Origin: an uncultured Gemmiger sp.
Lineage (GTDB): Bacteria > Bacillota > Clostridia > Oscillospirales > Ruminococcaceae
Reading direction: 5' to 3'
Length of the DNA: 59,423 nt
Assembly: GCA_944388215.1 (NCBI GenBank)
Contig: CALXHT010000011.1
Span: 1 to 59,423, forward strand
Positions 50,984-59,423 of the stretch are shown here, one piece after another. Within the stretch, counting starts at the first letter, position 1, and each line of letters begins with the position of its first letter. The notes below the pieces were generated by a model. It did not search any database, was not told where the DNA came from, and saw only the letters and a program-made list of their open reading frames with translations. Position numbers and translations under genes: made by a program.

Positions 50984-53527
50984 GTGAAGTACGATTTCAA
51001 GACCGTTGAGGCCAAGTGGCAGAAAGTCTGGCAGGACGAGCATACCTTCCATGCCGAGATCGACCACTCCAAGCCCAAGTTCTACGCGCTGGTGGAGTTC
51101 CCGTATCCTTCGGCGGCCGGCCTGCACGTGGGTCATCCGCGCAGCTACACCGCGCTGGACATCGTGGCCCGCAAAAAGCGGCAGTGCGGCTATAACGTCC
51201 TGTATCCCATGGGCTGGGACGCCTTCGGCCTGCCCACCGAGAACTATGCCCTGAAAAACCACATCAACCCTGAAATCGTCACGGCCAAGAACGTGGCCCG
51301 CTTCAAGAGCCAGCTGCAGGCCCTGGGCCTCTCCTTTGACTGGGACCGCGAGATCAACACCACCGATCCCGAATACTACAAGTGGACCCAGTGGATCTTC
51401 CTGCAGCTCTACAAGAAGGGCCTTGCCTACAAGAAGGAGACCACCGTCAACTTCTGCACCGGCTGCAAGGTGGTGCTGGCCAACGAGGAAGTGGTCAACG
51501 GCGTCTGCGAGCGGTGCGGCAGCCCGGTGGTGCAGCGCGTCAAGAGCCAGTGGATGCTCAAGATCACGGCCTACGCCGACCGCCTCATCGACGACCTGGA
51601 CGATGTGGACTACATCGAGCGGGTCAAGACCCAGCAGCGCAACTGGATCGGCCGCAGCCACGGCGCCGAGATCAACTTCGACACCACCGCCGGCGATACG
51701 CTGACGGTCTACACCACCCGCGCCGACACGCTGTTCGGCTGCACCTACATGGTGGTCAGCCCCGAGCACGCCTTCATCAAGAAGTGGGTGGATGCCGGCC
51801 TCATCAAGAACACCGATGCCGTCGCCGCCTACCAGGAGGAGGCCGCCCGCAAGTCTGACTTTGAGCGCACCGAGCTCAACAAGGAGAAGACCGGCGTCAA
51901 GATCGAGGGCGTGGAAGCCATCAACCCGGTGAACGGCAAGCAGGTGCCCATCTTCATTTCGGACTACGTGCTGGCCACCTACGGCACCGGCGCCATCATG
52001 GCCGTGCCCGCCCACGATACCCGTGACTGGGAATTCGCCAAGAAGTTTGACCTGCCCATCATCGAGGTGGTCAAAGGCCCCACCGAGAGCCACCTGGACC
52101 AGGAGGCCTTCACCGATGTGGCCACCGGCACGCTGGTGAACTCCGGCTTCCTGGATGGCCTCTCCGTGGAGGACGCCAAGGCCAGGATGTACGCCTGGCT
52201 GGAGGAGAACGGCAAGGGCCACAAGCAGGTCAACTTCAAGCTGCGCGACTGGGTCTTCAGCCGTCAGCGGTACTGGGGCGAGCCCATCCCCATGGTCTAC
52301 TGCGAGAAGTGCGGCTGGCAGCCCCTGCCCGAGAGCGAGCTGCCCCTGCGCCTGCCCGAGATCAAGGACTTCGAGCCCGGCGAGGACGGCGAGAGCCCGC
52401 TGGCCCGCCACACCGAGTGGGTGAACACCACCTGCCCCCACTGCGGCGGTCCCGCCAAGCGGGAGACCGATACCATGCCCCAGTGGGCCGGTTCCAGCTG
52501 GTACTTCCTGCGGTACTGCGATCCCCACAACAAGGACGCCATCGCCAGCAAGGAGGCCCTGGAATACTGGAGCCCCGTGGACTGGTACAACGGCGGCATG
52601 GAGCACACCACGCTGCACCTGCTCTACAGCCGGTTCTGGCACAAGTTCCTCTATGATATCGGCGTGGTGCCCACCAAGGAACCCTACCACAAGCGCACCA
52701 GCCACGGCATGATCCTGGGCCTCAACCCCCATGCCTTCGAGAACCAGACCGACGCCGAGCGCAAACGCCTGGTGGCCGAGTACGGCAGTGAGAAGGCGGC
52801 CCGTCACGCCCTCATCGAGAAGTACGGCGAGATGGCCGAACATCCCATCGTCAAGATGTCCAAGAGCCTGGGCAACGTGGTCAACCCCGACGACGTGGTG
52901 AACGAGTACGGCGCCGACACGCTGCGCCTCTACGAGATGTTCATCGGCGACTTCGAGAAGGCCGCTCCCTGGAACACCTCCTCCATCAAGGGCTGCAAGC
53001 GGTTCCTGGACAAGATCTGGGGCATGAGCGAGAAGCTGCTGGAGGGGGACACCATACGTCCCGAGCTGGAAGCGGTGGCCAACCGTACCATCAAGAAGGT
53101 GGGCGAGGACATCGACGCCCTCAAGGCCAACACCGCCATCGCCCAGCTGATGATCTACGTCAATTCTCTCAGCGACCACGGCGGCGCCAACCGCGCCGAG
53201 TACGAGGTGCTGCTGGAACTGCTGAACCCCTTCGCGCCCCACATGACCGAGGAGCTGTGGCAGCAGCTGGGTCACACCGAGCAGCTGGCCTACCATCCCT
53301 GGCCCAGCTACGATGAGGCCAAGTGCGTGGAGCAGACCATCGAGATCGCCGTCCAGGTGAACGGCAAGGTGAAGGCCCGCATTCAGGTGCCCGCCGCCAT
53401 CGAGAGCGCCGACGCCATCGCCCAGGCCAAGGCCGAGCCCGCCGTGGCGGAAGCCATCGCCGGCAAGACCATCGCCAAGGAGATCTACGTCAAAGGCAAG
53501 CTGGTCAACATCGCCGTCAAAGGTTGA
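50984..53527 (+). CDS. leuS: Leucine--tRNA ligase
   Basis: An 847-residue class I synthetase with an inserted editing domain. The HIGH-type H-V-G-H (in L-H-V-G-H-P) lies near 48, zinc-knuckle C-x-x-C pairs follow, the CP1 editing domain includes T-T-R-A-D-T-L and A-H-D-x-R-D, and K-M-S-K-S is at the core end (V-K-M-S-K-S). The start is GTG 50984 with GGGGAGAG upstream. No T-box leader is present; it is transcribed from the upstream operon. The C-terminal domain shows Q-V-N-G-K-V. Confidence 0.96.
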   Translation: MKYDFKTVEAKWQKVWQDEHTFHAEIDHSKPKFYALVEFPYPSAAGLHVGHPRSYTALDIVARKKRQCGYNVLYPMGWDAFGLPTENYALKNHINPEIVTAKNVARFKSQLQALGLSFDWDREINTTDPEYYKWTQWIFLQLYKKGLAYKKETTVNFCTGCKVVLANEEVVNGVCERCGSPVVQRVKSQWMLKITAYADRLIDDLDDVDYIERVKTQQRNWIGRSHGAEINFDTTAGDTLTVYTTRADTLFGCTYMVVSPEHAFIKKWVDAGLIKNTDAVAAYQEEAARKSDFERTELNKEKTGVKIEGVEAINPVNGKQVPIFISDYVLATYGTGAIMAVPAHDTRDWEFAKKFDLPIIEVVKGPTESHLDQEAFTDVATGTLVNSGFLDGLSVEDAKARMYAWLEENGKGHKQVNFKLRDWVFSRQRYWGEPIPMVYCEKCGWQPLPESELPLRLPEIKDFEPGEDGESPLARHTEWVNTTCPHCGGPAKRETDTMPQWAGSSWYFLRYCDPHNKDAIASKEALEYWSPVDWYNGGMEHTTLHLLYSRFWHKFLYDIGVVPTKEPYHKRTSHGMILGLNPHAFENQTDAERKRLVAEYGSEKAARHALIEKYGEMAEHPIVKMSKSLGNVVNPDDVVNEYGADTLRLYEMFIGDFEKAAPWNTSSIKGCKRFLDKIWGMSEKLLEGDTIRPELEAVANRTIKKVGEDIDALKANTAIAQLMIYVNSLSDHGGANRAEYEVLLELLNPFAPHMTEELWQQLGHTEQLAYHPWPSYDEAKCVEQTIEIAVQVNGKVKARIQVPAAIESADAIAQAKAEPAVAEAIAGKTIAKEIYVKGKLVNIAVKG

Positions 53528-53542
53528 TTGAAAAAAGCATCC

Positions 53543-53575
53543 GGGTGCCGTCCCTGCGGGGGCGGCGCCCTTTTT
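53543..53575 (+). terminator. Terminator after leuS
   Basis: An extended stem GGGTGCCG/CGGCGCCC with an inner CCC/GGG part, followed by five Ts. Confidence 0.85.
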
Positions 53576-53582
53576 CTGTCTA

Positions 53583-53611
53583 TTTACAATATCCCCCAAA
53601 AACGGTATAAT
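53583..53611 (+). promoter_or_regulatory. Promoter of the GtrB/GtrII-like pair
   Basis: TTTACA (53583-53588) and TATAAT (53606-53611) with a 17-base spacer, just after the leuS terminator. Confidence 0.75.
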
Positions 53612-53661
53612 AAAACCATATCACAAAATGCCGCTACAGGGCAGGAAAGCAGGTTCAAACC

Positions 53662-54603
53662 ATGCTGATCAGTCTGATCGTTCCGTGTTACAACGAAGAG
53701 GAATCCATGCCGCTCTTTTACAAGGAAGCCAGCCGTGTGGCGGGCGAGATGGGCAAGAGCCACGGCGCGGATTTTGAGTTTATCTTTATCGACGACGGTT
53801 CCCGGGATGGCACCCTGCGGGTGGCCCGGGAACTCCATGCGCTGGACCCCCGGGTGCGGTATGTCTCCTTCAGCCGCAACTTCGGCAAGGAGGCCGGCAT
53901 CTACGCCGGTCTGCAGGCGGCCAAAGGGGACTATGTGGCCACCATGGACGCCGACCTGCAGGACCCGCCTTCGCTGCTGCCCGCCATGCTGGACACGCTG
54001 CTCTCCGGGGAGTATGACTGCGCCGCCACCCGCCGCACCACCCGCAAGGGGGAGCCGCCGCTGCGCAGCTGGTTTGCCCGGAAATTCTACCAGATCATCA
54101 ACAAGATGTCCGACACCGAGATCGTGGACGGCGCCCGGGATTTCCGGCTCATGAGCCGCAAGATGGTCAACGCCGTGCTCAGCATGGCGGAGTACAACCG
54201 GTTCAGCAAGGGCATCTTCAGCTGGGTGGGCTTCAAGACCAAGTGGTTCGACTACGAGAACATCGAGCGGGTAGCCGGCACCACCAAGTGGAACTTCTGG
54301 GGGCTGTTCAAGTACTCCATCGAGGGCATCGTGGGCTTCTCCACCACGCCGCTGCTGGTGGCGGCGGGGGCCGGCGTGCTGTTCTGCATCCTGGCTTTCA
54401 TCGGCATCCTCTTTGTCATCATCCGGGCACTGGCCTTCGGTGACCCCACCTCGGGCTGGCCCAGCATGGTCTGCATCATCCTGCTGTGCAGCGGCGTGCA
54501 GCTGTTCTGCACCGGCATCGTGGGCGAATACCTGGCCAAGACCTACCTGGAGGTCAAGCATCGCCCCATCTACATCGTGGCGGAAACCGAGGAAGAACGC
54601 TGA
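53662..54603 (+). CDS. Polyprenyl-phosphate glycosyltransferase, GtrB-like (GT2)
   Basis: A 313-residue GT2 enzyme of the DPM1/GtrB type that loads a sugar on undecaprenyl phosphate. The cytosolic GT-A domain has I-D-D-G-S-x-D-G (43-50) and the metal/catalytic D-A-D-L-Q-D-P-P (96-103); the C-terminal 90 residues hold two membrane helices (about 232-258 and 266-290), as in Synechocystis GtrB. The family includes CsbB and YkoT. It forms a pair with the GtrII-like gene after 89 bases, the classic arrangement in which lipid-linked sugar is flipped and used outside. The sugar is unknown. Confidence 0.9.
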   Translation: MLISLIVPCYNEEESMPLFYKEASRVAGEMGKSHGADFEFIFIDDGSRDGTLRVARELHALDPRVRYVSFSRNFGKEAGIYAGLQAAKGDYVATMDADLQDPPSLLPAMLDTLLSGEYDCAATRRTTRKGEPPLRSWFARKFYQIINKMSDTEIVDGARDFRLMSRKMVNAVLSMAEYNRFSKGIFSWVGFKTKWFDYENIERVAGTTKWNFWGLFKYSIEGIVGFSTTPLLVAAGAGVLFCILAFIGILFVIIRALAFGDPTSGWPSMVCIILLCSGVQLFCTGIVGEYLAKTYLEVKHRPIYIVAETEEER

Positions 54604-54610
54604 CCTGTAC

Positions 54611-54645
54611 ACGGCTGCCGTTTCTGTACGGCAGCCGTTTCATTT
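54611..54645 (+). terminator. Weak terminator between the GtrB-like and GtrII-like genes
   Basis: A perfect 11-bp stem ACGGCTGCCGT/ACGGCAGCCGT (54611-54621 with 54628-54638) followed by an interrupted T tract. It may only partly stop transcription into the next gene. Confidence 0.55.
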
Positions 54646-54692
54646 AAATGTATCGGTGTGAATTTCTGCGCCAGAGGGGGAACAAACCAACG

Positions 54693-56276
54693 ATGCTTGC
54701 AATCGAAACGATGCTGCGGGCGGCGGGCCAGCGGCTGTATGAATGGTGCCGCACCGACCGCTGGCCCTTTATAGCTGCTTTGCTGGTGGCGGCGGGGGTG
54801 CATTATCCTGTCTATGCCTATATGTTGCGGAACATGGATTCGCTCCATGTGGGCAGCCTGTACGTGGCTGATGAATGGTCTTTCAATCCCTACTGGGAGG
54901 TTGAGCAGGGACGGTGGGGACTGCGGCTGATGGACTGGCTGCGAGGCGGCATCAATCTGCCGCCGCTGAGTGCGCTGCTCATGCTGCTGTTTTACGTGCT
55001 GGCCGGCCTGCTGCTGGTGCGGCTTTTTGCCCTGCGCAGTCGGGTGGCCCGGTTCCTGATTCCCATGCTTGTGGTCTGTGCGCCCTATGTGGCCGAAGTG
55101 GAAACCTTCCACTACTGCAGCGCAGCTTATGGATTGTCCTTTTTCCTGGCGGTGGCGGCCGTCTATGCCGCCGTGTGTGCTCCGCCGCGCTGGGGATGGG
55201 CGCTGGGTGCGGTTTGCCTGATGTTCTCCCTGAGCATGTACCAGGCAAGCCTGGGCGTGGCTGCGGCGCTTTGCCTGATGATGCTGTTGCTCGTCGTGCT
55301 GCGCGTCCCCCGGGCCATGGGAGAGATACTGCGCTGCCTCGGCCGGATGGTGGCCATGGGAGTGGCCGGCTGTGCGACTTACTACGCGGTCCTCAAGGTT
55401 TTCCTGAAAATTTACGATGCCAGCCTGTTCGGCTCCTTTGCCAATGGCCCCAAGGAGATCCTCAAGGGAATGCCTCAGGGGGTGGTGAACGCATACCGGG
55501 ATTTTGTCGGCTATTTTGCCCAAAACAATACCATCGCGCAGAACTATTACGGCCAGCGGTTGGCCTATCTGGCGCTGGCGGGGGTACTGCTGGCGGTGCT
55601 GGTGCGGTGGCTGGCAGCCATCCATTACGGCCGTACCGTGCTGCTCACGGTGGTGCTGCTGGCCCTGCTTCCGGCGGCTGTCGACCTGACTGACATTCTC
55701 AATGCAAGCACCCGTATTGAGCTGCGGATGGCTGGGGCTTTGGTATTGGTAGCCCCCTTTGTGGTGGCGCTGCTGGAGCATGCACCCCATGGCACCGGAT
55801 ACCTCCACTGGCCGCTGGTGCTGGGAACGCTCTGCGGACTGGTACTGCTGCGGGGGTATATTGTGCAGATCAACAACGACGCCATGGTCATGCTGGCGCA
55901 GAAAAACAAAATCGTCAACCTGGCAAACCGGATATGTCTGCAGTTGGAACAGAATGCTGACTACCAGGCCGGCGCCCAGGTATGCATCCTGGGGGAACCC
56001 CAGAAGGGTGTGTACGACGACCTATCGCCCCTCAATGACAAGGCCAGCGACCTGGCGCAGTTCGGATTGCTGTCCTTTGACCCGACATTCAACAGCCGGG
56101 GATGGCACAGCCTCTACTGGGAGGAACTGGGAATTCAGCTCAACTGGTGCTCCGACGAGGAGACGCGGACACTGTGTGCAAGTGATACTTTCCAGGCAAT
56201 GCCGATCTATCCGCAGGACGGATGTATCCAGACAATCGATGGCGTAGTGGTTGTCAAGGTGGCAGAGATACGCTGA
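54693..56276 (+). CDS. Glucosyltransferase GtrII-like membrane protein
   Basis: A 527-residue polytopic protein with about ten helices and a C-terminal outside domain. The first outer loop has A-D-E-W (59-62) and Y-W-E-V-E-Q-G-R-W-G, matching the GtrII (glucosyltransferase II) family, which transfers sugar from lipid carrier to a surface glycan. The acidic pair is the likely catalytic site of this GT-C fold. ATG 54693 is chosen because AGAGGGGG lies upstream; the frame also permits a start at 54648, 15 residues earlier. The GC content is somewhat lower than the neighbours. Target glycan unknown. Confidence 0.82.
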   Translation: MLAIETMLRAAGQRLYEWCRTDRWPFIAALLVAAGVHYPVYAYMLRNMDSLHVGSLYVADEWSFNPYWEVEQGRWGLRLMDWLRGGINLPPLSALLMLLFYVLAGLLLVRLFALRSRVARFLIPMLVVCAPYVAEVETFHYCSAAYGLSFFLAVAAVYAAVCAPPRWGWALGAVCLMFSLSMYQASLGVAAALCLMMLLLVVLRVPRAMGEILRCLGRMVAMGVAGCATYYAVLKVFLKIYDASLFGSFANGPKEILKGMPQGVVNAYRDFVGYFAQNNTIAQNYYGQRLAYLALAGVLLAVLVRWLAAIHYGRTVLLTVVLLALLPAAVDLTDILNASTRIELRMAGALVLVAPFVVALLEHAPHGTGYLHWPLVLGTLCGLVLLRGYIVQINNDAMVMLAQKNKIVNLANRICLQLEQNADYQAGAQVCILGEPQKGVYDDLSPLNDKASDLAQFGLLSFDPTFNSRGWHSLYWEELGIQLNWCSDEETRTLCASDTFQAMPIYPQDGCIQTIDGVVVVKVAEIR

Positions 56277-56283
56277 AGCAACA

Positions 56284-56318
56284 AAAAATCCCGGCGGGAA
56301 TTTCCCGTCGGGATTTTT
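56284..56318. terminator. Bidirectional terminator between convergent genes
   Basis: A 16-bp stem (56284-56299 with 56303-56318, one G-U pair), A-rich left and T-rich right, ending the GtrII-like gene and, on the minus strand, feoAB. Confidence 0.85.
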
Positions 56319-56333
56319 GTTATGCAGCGGAGA

Positions 56334-58718
56334 TCAGACCAGCCCGAAGAGCAGGCCCACGCAGTGGACCAGGAAGGCCACCACCCAGGCGATGACGCAC
56401 TGGGCGACCACCACGCCCACCGCGGCTTTGGCGCTGCCCATCTCCCGCCGGACGGCGGCGATGGCGGCCACGCAGGGGGTGTAGAGCAGGGTAAACACCA
56501 GGAAGACCAGCGCAATGTAGGTGCTGCCGAACAGGTCGGGCAGGGCGCCGGTGTTGCCGCCCAGCAGGACGGTGAGGGTGGAAACCACGCTCTCCTTGGC
56601 GGTGAAGCCGGTGATGAGGGCGGTGGAAACACGCCAGTCGGCAAAGCCCAGGGGGGCAAAGAGCGGCGCGATCCAGGAGCCGATGAGGGCCAGCAGGCTG
56701 CTGTCAGCGGTCTGGGCCACGTTGAGGCGGACATCAAAGGTCTGGAGGAACCAGATGATGACGGTAGCCACAAAGATGATGGTGAAGGCGCGCTGCACGA
56801 AGTCCCGGGCCTTCTCCCAGATTAGCTGGCCCACGCTGCGGGCGCTGGGCAGCCGGTAGTTGGGCAGCTCCATGACGAAGGGCACAGGCTCGCCGTGGAA
56901 AGCGGTGTGCTTGAGGATCAGGGCGTAGAGCACGCCGCAGAGCAGGCCGAAGAGGTAGAGGAAGATCATCACCGGCGCCCGCCAGACCGGCGCAAAGAAG
57001 GCGGCGGTGAAGAGGGCGTAGATGGGCAGCTTGGCCGAGCAGCTCATGAAGGGGGTCAGCAGGATGGTCATGCGGCGGTCGCGGTCACTGGAGAGGGTGC
57101 GGGTGGCCATGATGGCGGGCACCGAGCAGCCGAAGCCGATGAGCATGGGCACGAAGCTGCGGCCCGAAAGACCGATGCGGCGCAGCAGTTTGTCCATGAC
57201 GAAGGCCACACGGGCCATGTAGCCGGTATCCTCCAGGATGGACAGGAAGAAGAAGAGCGTCACGATGGTGGGCAGGAAGCTGAGCACGCTGCCCACGCCG
57301 GCGAAGATGCCGTCGATGACCAGGGAGTGCACCACCGGGTTGATGCCGTAGGCCGTCAGGGCGCCGTCCACCAGGCCGGTGAGGGCGTCGATGCCCATCG
57401 TCATCCAGTCGGACAGCACCGCGCCGATGACGCCGAAGGTGAGCCAGAACACCAGCGCCATGATGCCCAGGAAGCAGGGCAGGGCGGTGTATTTGCCGGT
57501 GAGCACCTCGTCGATGGCCACGCTGCGCTTGTGCTCGCGGCTCTCGCCGGGCTTGACCACCGTCTCGGCACAGAGCTTCTCAATGAAGGTGAACCGCATG
57601 TCGGCCAGGGCCGCTTCCCGGTCCAGGCCGGTCTCGTTTTCCAGCTCGGTGATGGTGTGGTCCAGCAGTTCCTTCTCGTTCTGGTCCAGCTGCAAAGCCT
57701 CCAGAATGGGCCCGTCGCCCTCCACCAGCTTGGTGGAGGCAAACCGCACCGGCAGCCCCGCGGCCGCCGCGTGGTCCTCGATCAGGTGGGCCACGGCGTG
57801 GATGCAGCGGTGCACGGCGCCCTTGGGGTCATTGGCATCGTCGCCGGCGGTACAGAAGTCGATGCGCCCCGGCAGTTCCCGGTGACGGGCCACATGGATG
57901 GCATGCTCGATCAGCTCGTCGATGCCTTCGTTCTTGGCGGCCGAGATGGGCACCACCGGGATGCCCAGATCATTTTCCAGCTGGTTGACCAGGATGGTGC
58001 CGCCGTTGGCGCGGACCTCGTCCATCATGTTGAGGGCCAGCACCATGGGGATCTGCAGCTCCATCAGCTGCATGGTCAGGTAGAGGTTGCGCTCGATGTT
58101 GGAGGCATCCACAATGTTGATGATGCCGTCAGGTTTCTGCTGCAGGATGAAGTCCCGGGTGACGATCTCCTCGTTGGTGTAGGGGGAGAGCGAATAGATG
58201 CCCGGCAGGTCGGTGACGGTGGCCTCGCTGTGGCCCCGGATGACGCCGTCCTTGCGGTCCACCGTCACGCCGGGGAAGTTGCCCACATGCTGGTTGGAGC
58301 CGGTCAGCTGGTTGAACAGGGTGGTCTTGCCGCAGTTCTGGTTGCCGGCCAGGGCAAAGGTGAGCGGTGCGCCCTTGGGGATGGGCGCACCCGCCTTGCG
58401 GTTGTGGTAGCTGGCCGCGCTGCCCAGCTCGCCCACGCCGGGGTGGGGGATGGGGGCATGCCGCTTCTCGCTGGGGGCGGCGCGGTCGGTGCTGTGGACG
58501 TTCTCCACCGTAATTTTCGCGGCATCCTCCAGCCGCAGGGTCAATTCATAGCCGCGCAGCTCCACCTCGATGGGGTCGCCCATGGGGGCTACCTTGCGCA
58601 GCGTGACTTCGGTACCGGGGGTAAGCCCCATATCCAGCAGGTGGTGGCGCAGTTCTCCTGAGCCGCCGATGGCCTCGATCAGCGCATCCTGCCCGATTTT
58701 CAGTTCCGCCAATGTCAT
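56334..58718 (-). CDS. feoB: FeoA-FeoB fusion ferrous iron transporter
   Basis: A 794-residue protein. Residues 1-75 are a complete FeoA-type SH3 domain with L-L-D-M-G-L-T-P-G, then a linker and the FeoB G domain: G-N-Q-N-C-G-K-T-T (usually G-N-P-N-S-G-K-T), V-D-R-K-x-G, D-L-P-G-I-Y-S-L, N-M-M-D. The membrane part follows with G-C-S-V-P-A-I-M-A-T-R and S-C-S-A-K-L-P motifs of the ferrous iron channel. FeoA and FeoB are normally separate genes, though fusions are known in some bacteria. Start 58718 has AGGAGG 14 bases upstream. No FeoC is nearby. Confidence 0.93.
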   Translation of the reverse strand: MTLAELKIGQDALIEAIGGSGELRHHLLDMGLTPGTEVTLRKVAPMGDPIEVELRGYELTLRLEDAAKITVENVHSTDRAAPSEKRHAPIPHPGVGELGSAASYHNRKAGAPIPKGAPLTFALAGNQNCGKTTLFNQLTGSNQHVGNFPGVTVDRKDGVIRGHSEATVTDLPGIYSLSPYTNEEIVTRDFILQQKPDGIINIVDASNIERNLYLTMQLMELQIPMVLALNMMDEVRANGGTILVNQLENDLGIPVVPISAAKNEGIDELIEHAIHVARHRELPGRIDFCTAGDDANDPKGAVHRCIHAVAHLIEDHAAAAGLPVRFASTKLVEGDGPILEALQLDQNEKELLDHTITELENETGLDREAALADMRFTFIEKLCAETVVKPGESREHKRSVAIDEVLTGKYTALPCFLGIMALVFWLTFGVIGAVLSDWMTMGIDALTGLVDGALTAYGINPVVHSLVIDGIFAGVGSVLSFLPTIVTLFFFLSILEDTGYMARVAFVMDKLLRRIGLSGRSFVPMLIGFGCSVPAIMATRTLSSDRDRRMTILLTPFMSCSAKLPIYALFTAAFFAPVWRAPVMIFLYLFGLLCGVLYALILKHTAFHGEPVPFVMELPNYRLPSARSVGQLIWEKARDFVQRAFTIIFVATVIIWFLQTFDVRLNVAQTADSSLLALIGSWIAPLFAPLGFADWRVSTALITGFTAKESVVSTLTVLLGGNTGALPDLFGSTYIALVFLVFTLLYTPCVAAIAAVRREMGSAKAAVGVVVAQCVIAWVVAFLVHCVGLLFGLV

Positions 58719-58732
58719 AGTACTTTTCCAAA

Positions 58733-58755
58733 CCTCCTGGCCTGGGGGACAGGCC
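58733..58755 (-). promoter_or_regulatory. Hairpin abutting the feoAB ribosome site
   Basis: On the minus strand a perfect 6-bp hairpin GGCCTG/CAGGCC with loop TCCCC (58755-58739) directly precedes AGGAGG (58738-58733). It could affect translation. Confidence 0.45.
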
Positions 58756-58780
58756 GAAAACACCTTATCAATACAGAAAA

Positions 58781-58809
58781 AGTTTAGCACGACTAACACG
58801 CAATGTCAA
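58781..58809 (-). promoter_or_regulatory. feoAB promoter overlapped by a dyad, possible iron-regulator operator
   Basis: On the minus strand TTGACA (58809-58804, exact) and TAAACT (58786-58781) have a 17-base spacer. The dyad TTAG-N5-CTAA (58784-58796) overlaps the -10 box and would block RNA polymerase if bound; its form is closer to DtxR/IdeR-type sites than to the classical Fur box. Confidence 0.6.
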
Positions 58810-58845
58810 TGCGGCAAAAGTCGGTGGAATCCAGGAAAAAACGGC

Positions 58846-58882
58846 AAAAATCCCCCTCGGGTGAGGGGCACCCGAAGGGGAT
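58846..58882 (-). terminator. Terminator of the aldehyde dehydrogenase gene
   Basis: A 14-bp stem with a minor bulge around TCGGGTG/CACCCGA and, on the minus strand, a run of five Ts at 58850-58846. Confidence 0.8.
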
Positions 58883-58905
58883 GATTTTGTGGTTTCAGGG
58901 CAAAA

Positions 58906-59423
58906 TCACTGCAGGAAGAACCGCAGCATCTTGTCCTTCTGCTTGGTGTAGGGCTGGTAGCGCACCGGCATGTCCAGCCAGGTTTTCTTGTCCACGATGC
59001 TGCGCAGATGACTGAAGGCCTCGAAGCCGGCCTTGCCGTGATAGCCGCCCATGCCGCTCTCGCCCACGCCGCCGAAGGGCATGGCGCTGGTGGCCAGATG
59101 GATGATGGTGTCATTCAGGCAGCCGCCGCCGAAGTGGCAGCGGTCCAGCACCTTGCGCTGCACGGCCTTGTCCTCGCTGAAGAGGTAGAGGGCCAGCGGA
59201 TGGGGCTGGGCCTCGATGTCGGCCAGGGCGGCGTCCAGATCGGTGTAGGTGAGCACCGGCAGGATGGGTCCGAAGATCTCCTCGCCCATGACGGCATCCT
59301 CCCGGGTCACATCCTTCATGACGGTGGGGGCGATGCGCAGGCTGGCCTCATCGCCGGTGCCGCCGCAGACCACCTTGGCGGGGTCGATGAGGCCCATCAG
59401 GCGGCGGTAGTGCTTCTCGTTGA
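58906..59423 (-). CDS. Aldehyde dehydrogenase, C-terminal part (cut by window edge)
   Basis: The last about 172 residues of a class 3-like aldehyde dehydrogenase; the gene continues beyond the right end. Visible are E-E-I-F-G-P-I-L-P-V (coenzyme-binding Glu), G-G-x-x-N-D-T, P-F-G-G-V-G-E-S-G-M-G-G-Y-H-G and the typical C-terminal D-M-P-V-R-Y-x-P-Y-T. The catalytic Cys lies outside the window. The C-terminal form is of the ALDH3/YwdH type, which oxidises medium-chain or aromatic aldehydes. The reading frame runs unbroken to the edge (N-E-K-H-Y-R-R-L). Confidence 0.92.
   Translation of the reverse strand, partial: NEKHYRRLMGLIDPAKVVCGGTGDEASLRIAPTVMKDVTREDAVMGEEIFGPILPVLTYTDLDAALADIEAQPHPLALYLFSEDKAVQRKVLDRCHFGGGCLNDTIIHLATSAMPFGGVGESGMGGYHGKAGFEAFSHLRSIVDKKTWLDMPVRYQPYTKQKDKMLRFFLQ

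Noticed and set aside
50954..50984. T-box or other riboswitch before leuS
   Set aside because: Only 29 bases separate rsfS and leuS; no room for a T-box. The metG and argS upstream regions were also checked and show none.

Overview
The window looks like a chromosomal segment of a high-GC Clostridia member, most likely Oscillospirales/Ruminococcaceae of the Faecalibacterium-Gemmiger-Subdoligranulum kind. The grounds are Firmicutes-type promoters and Shine-Dalgarno sites, ribonuclease Y, TrmFO, the infC-rpmI-rplT attenuator operon, and gene orders such as plsX-rnc-smc-ftsY and rdgB-yhbY-nadD-yqeK-LCP-rsfS-leuS. The assignment rests on gene content and codon use seen by eye, not on a search. No prophage, insertion sequence, CRISPR array, rRNA or tRNA was seen.

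Layout. 1-1.6 kb: a zinc-dependent phospholipase C-like protein and a cyclophilin. 1.6-9.9 kb: one surface-glycan operon between a clear promoter and a terminator, holding a LegB-like sugar dehydratase, a DUF2142 membrane protein and a duplicated two-gene module (a large GT-C-like membrane protein plus a small membrane-anchored partner). 9.9-11.8 kb, minus strand: an Lrp/AsnC regulator, a zinc-ribbon membrane protein and a GT2 glycosyltransferase. 12-16.8 kb: a MarR regulator and a heterodimeric ABC exporter. 17-24.2 kb: rny, an aspartate/glutamate racemase, metG, a DMT transporter, a TatD hydrolase, a small protein and a GNAT acetyltransferase. 24.2-25.5 kb: an AT-rich stretch of about 1.1 kb with no convincing gene. 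25.5-29.7 kb, minus strand: ddl-murI-DUF1934-argS. 29.8-31.2 kb: infC-rpmI-rplT behind an attenuator. 31.2-34.8 kb: a CotH/DUF4956/VTC cassette. 34.8-53.5 kb: a long run of housekeeping genes from a TrmH-family methyltransferase to leuS. 53.6-56.3 kb: a GtrB/GtrII-like pair. 56.3-58.8 kb, minus strand: a FeoA-FeoB fusion. The right edge cuts an aldehyde dehydrogenase gene.

The most striking element is the AT-rich 24.3-25.3 kb stretch. On the minus strand it begins with a promoter-like sequence, ends in a 14-bp GAAA-capped hairpin with a U tract, contains several perfect small hairpins and an internally duplicated sequence module, and lacks credible ORFs. I read it as a candidate non-coding RNA of about 1.03 kb, in the size class of giant ornate bacterial RNAs such as GOLLD and ROOL, though I cannot assign it to either. 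Two much smaller promoter-terminator units without ORFs (about 85 nt near 12.0 kb and about 50 nt near 25.45 kb) are further RNA candidates.

Much of the rest concerns the cell envelope: sugar-nucleotide modification, GT-C-type membrane glycosyltransferases, lipid-linked sugar transfer, an LCP glycopolymer ligase, D-Ala-D-Ala ligase and glutamate racemase. It is interleaved with translation genes (three aminoacyl-tRNA synthetases, IF3, L35, L20, RsfS, YhbY), RNA decay (RNase Y, RNase III) and chromosome maintenance (SMC, TopA, DprA).
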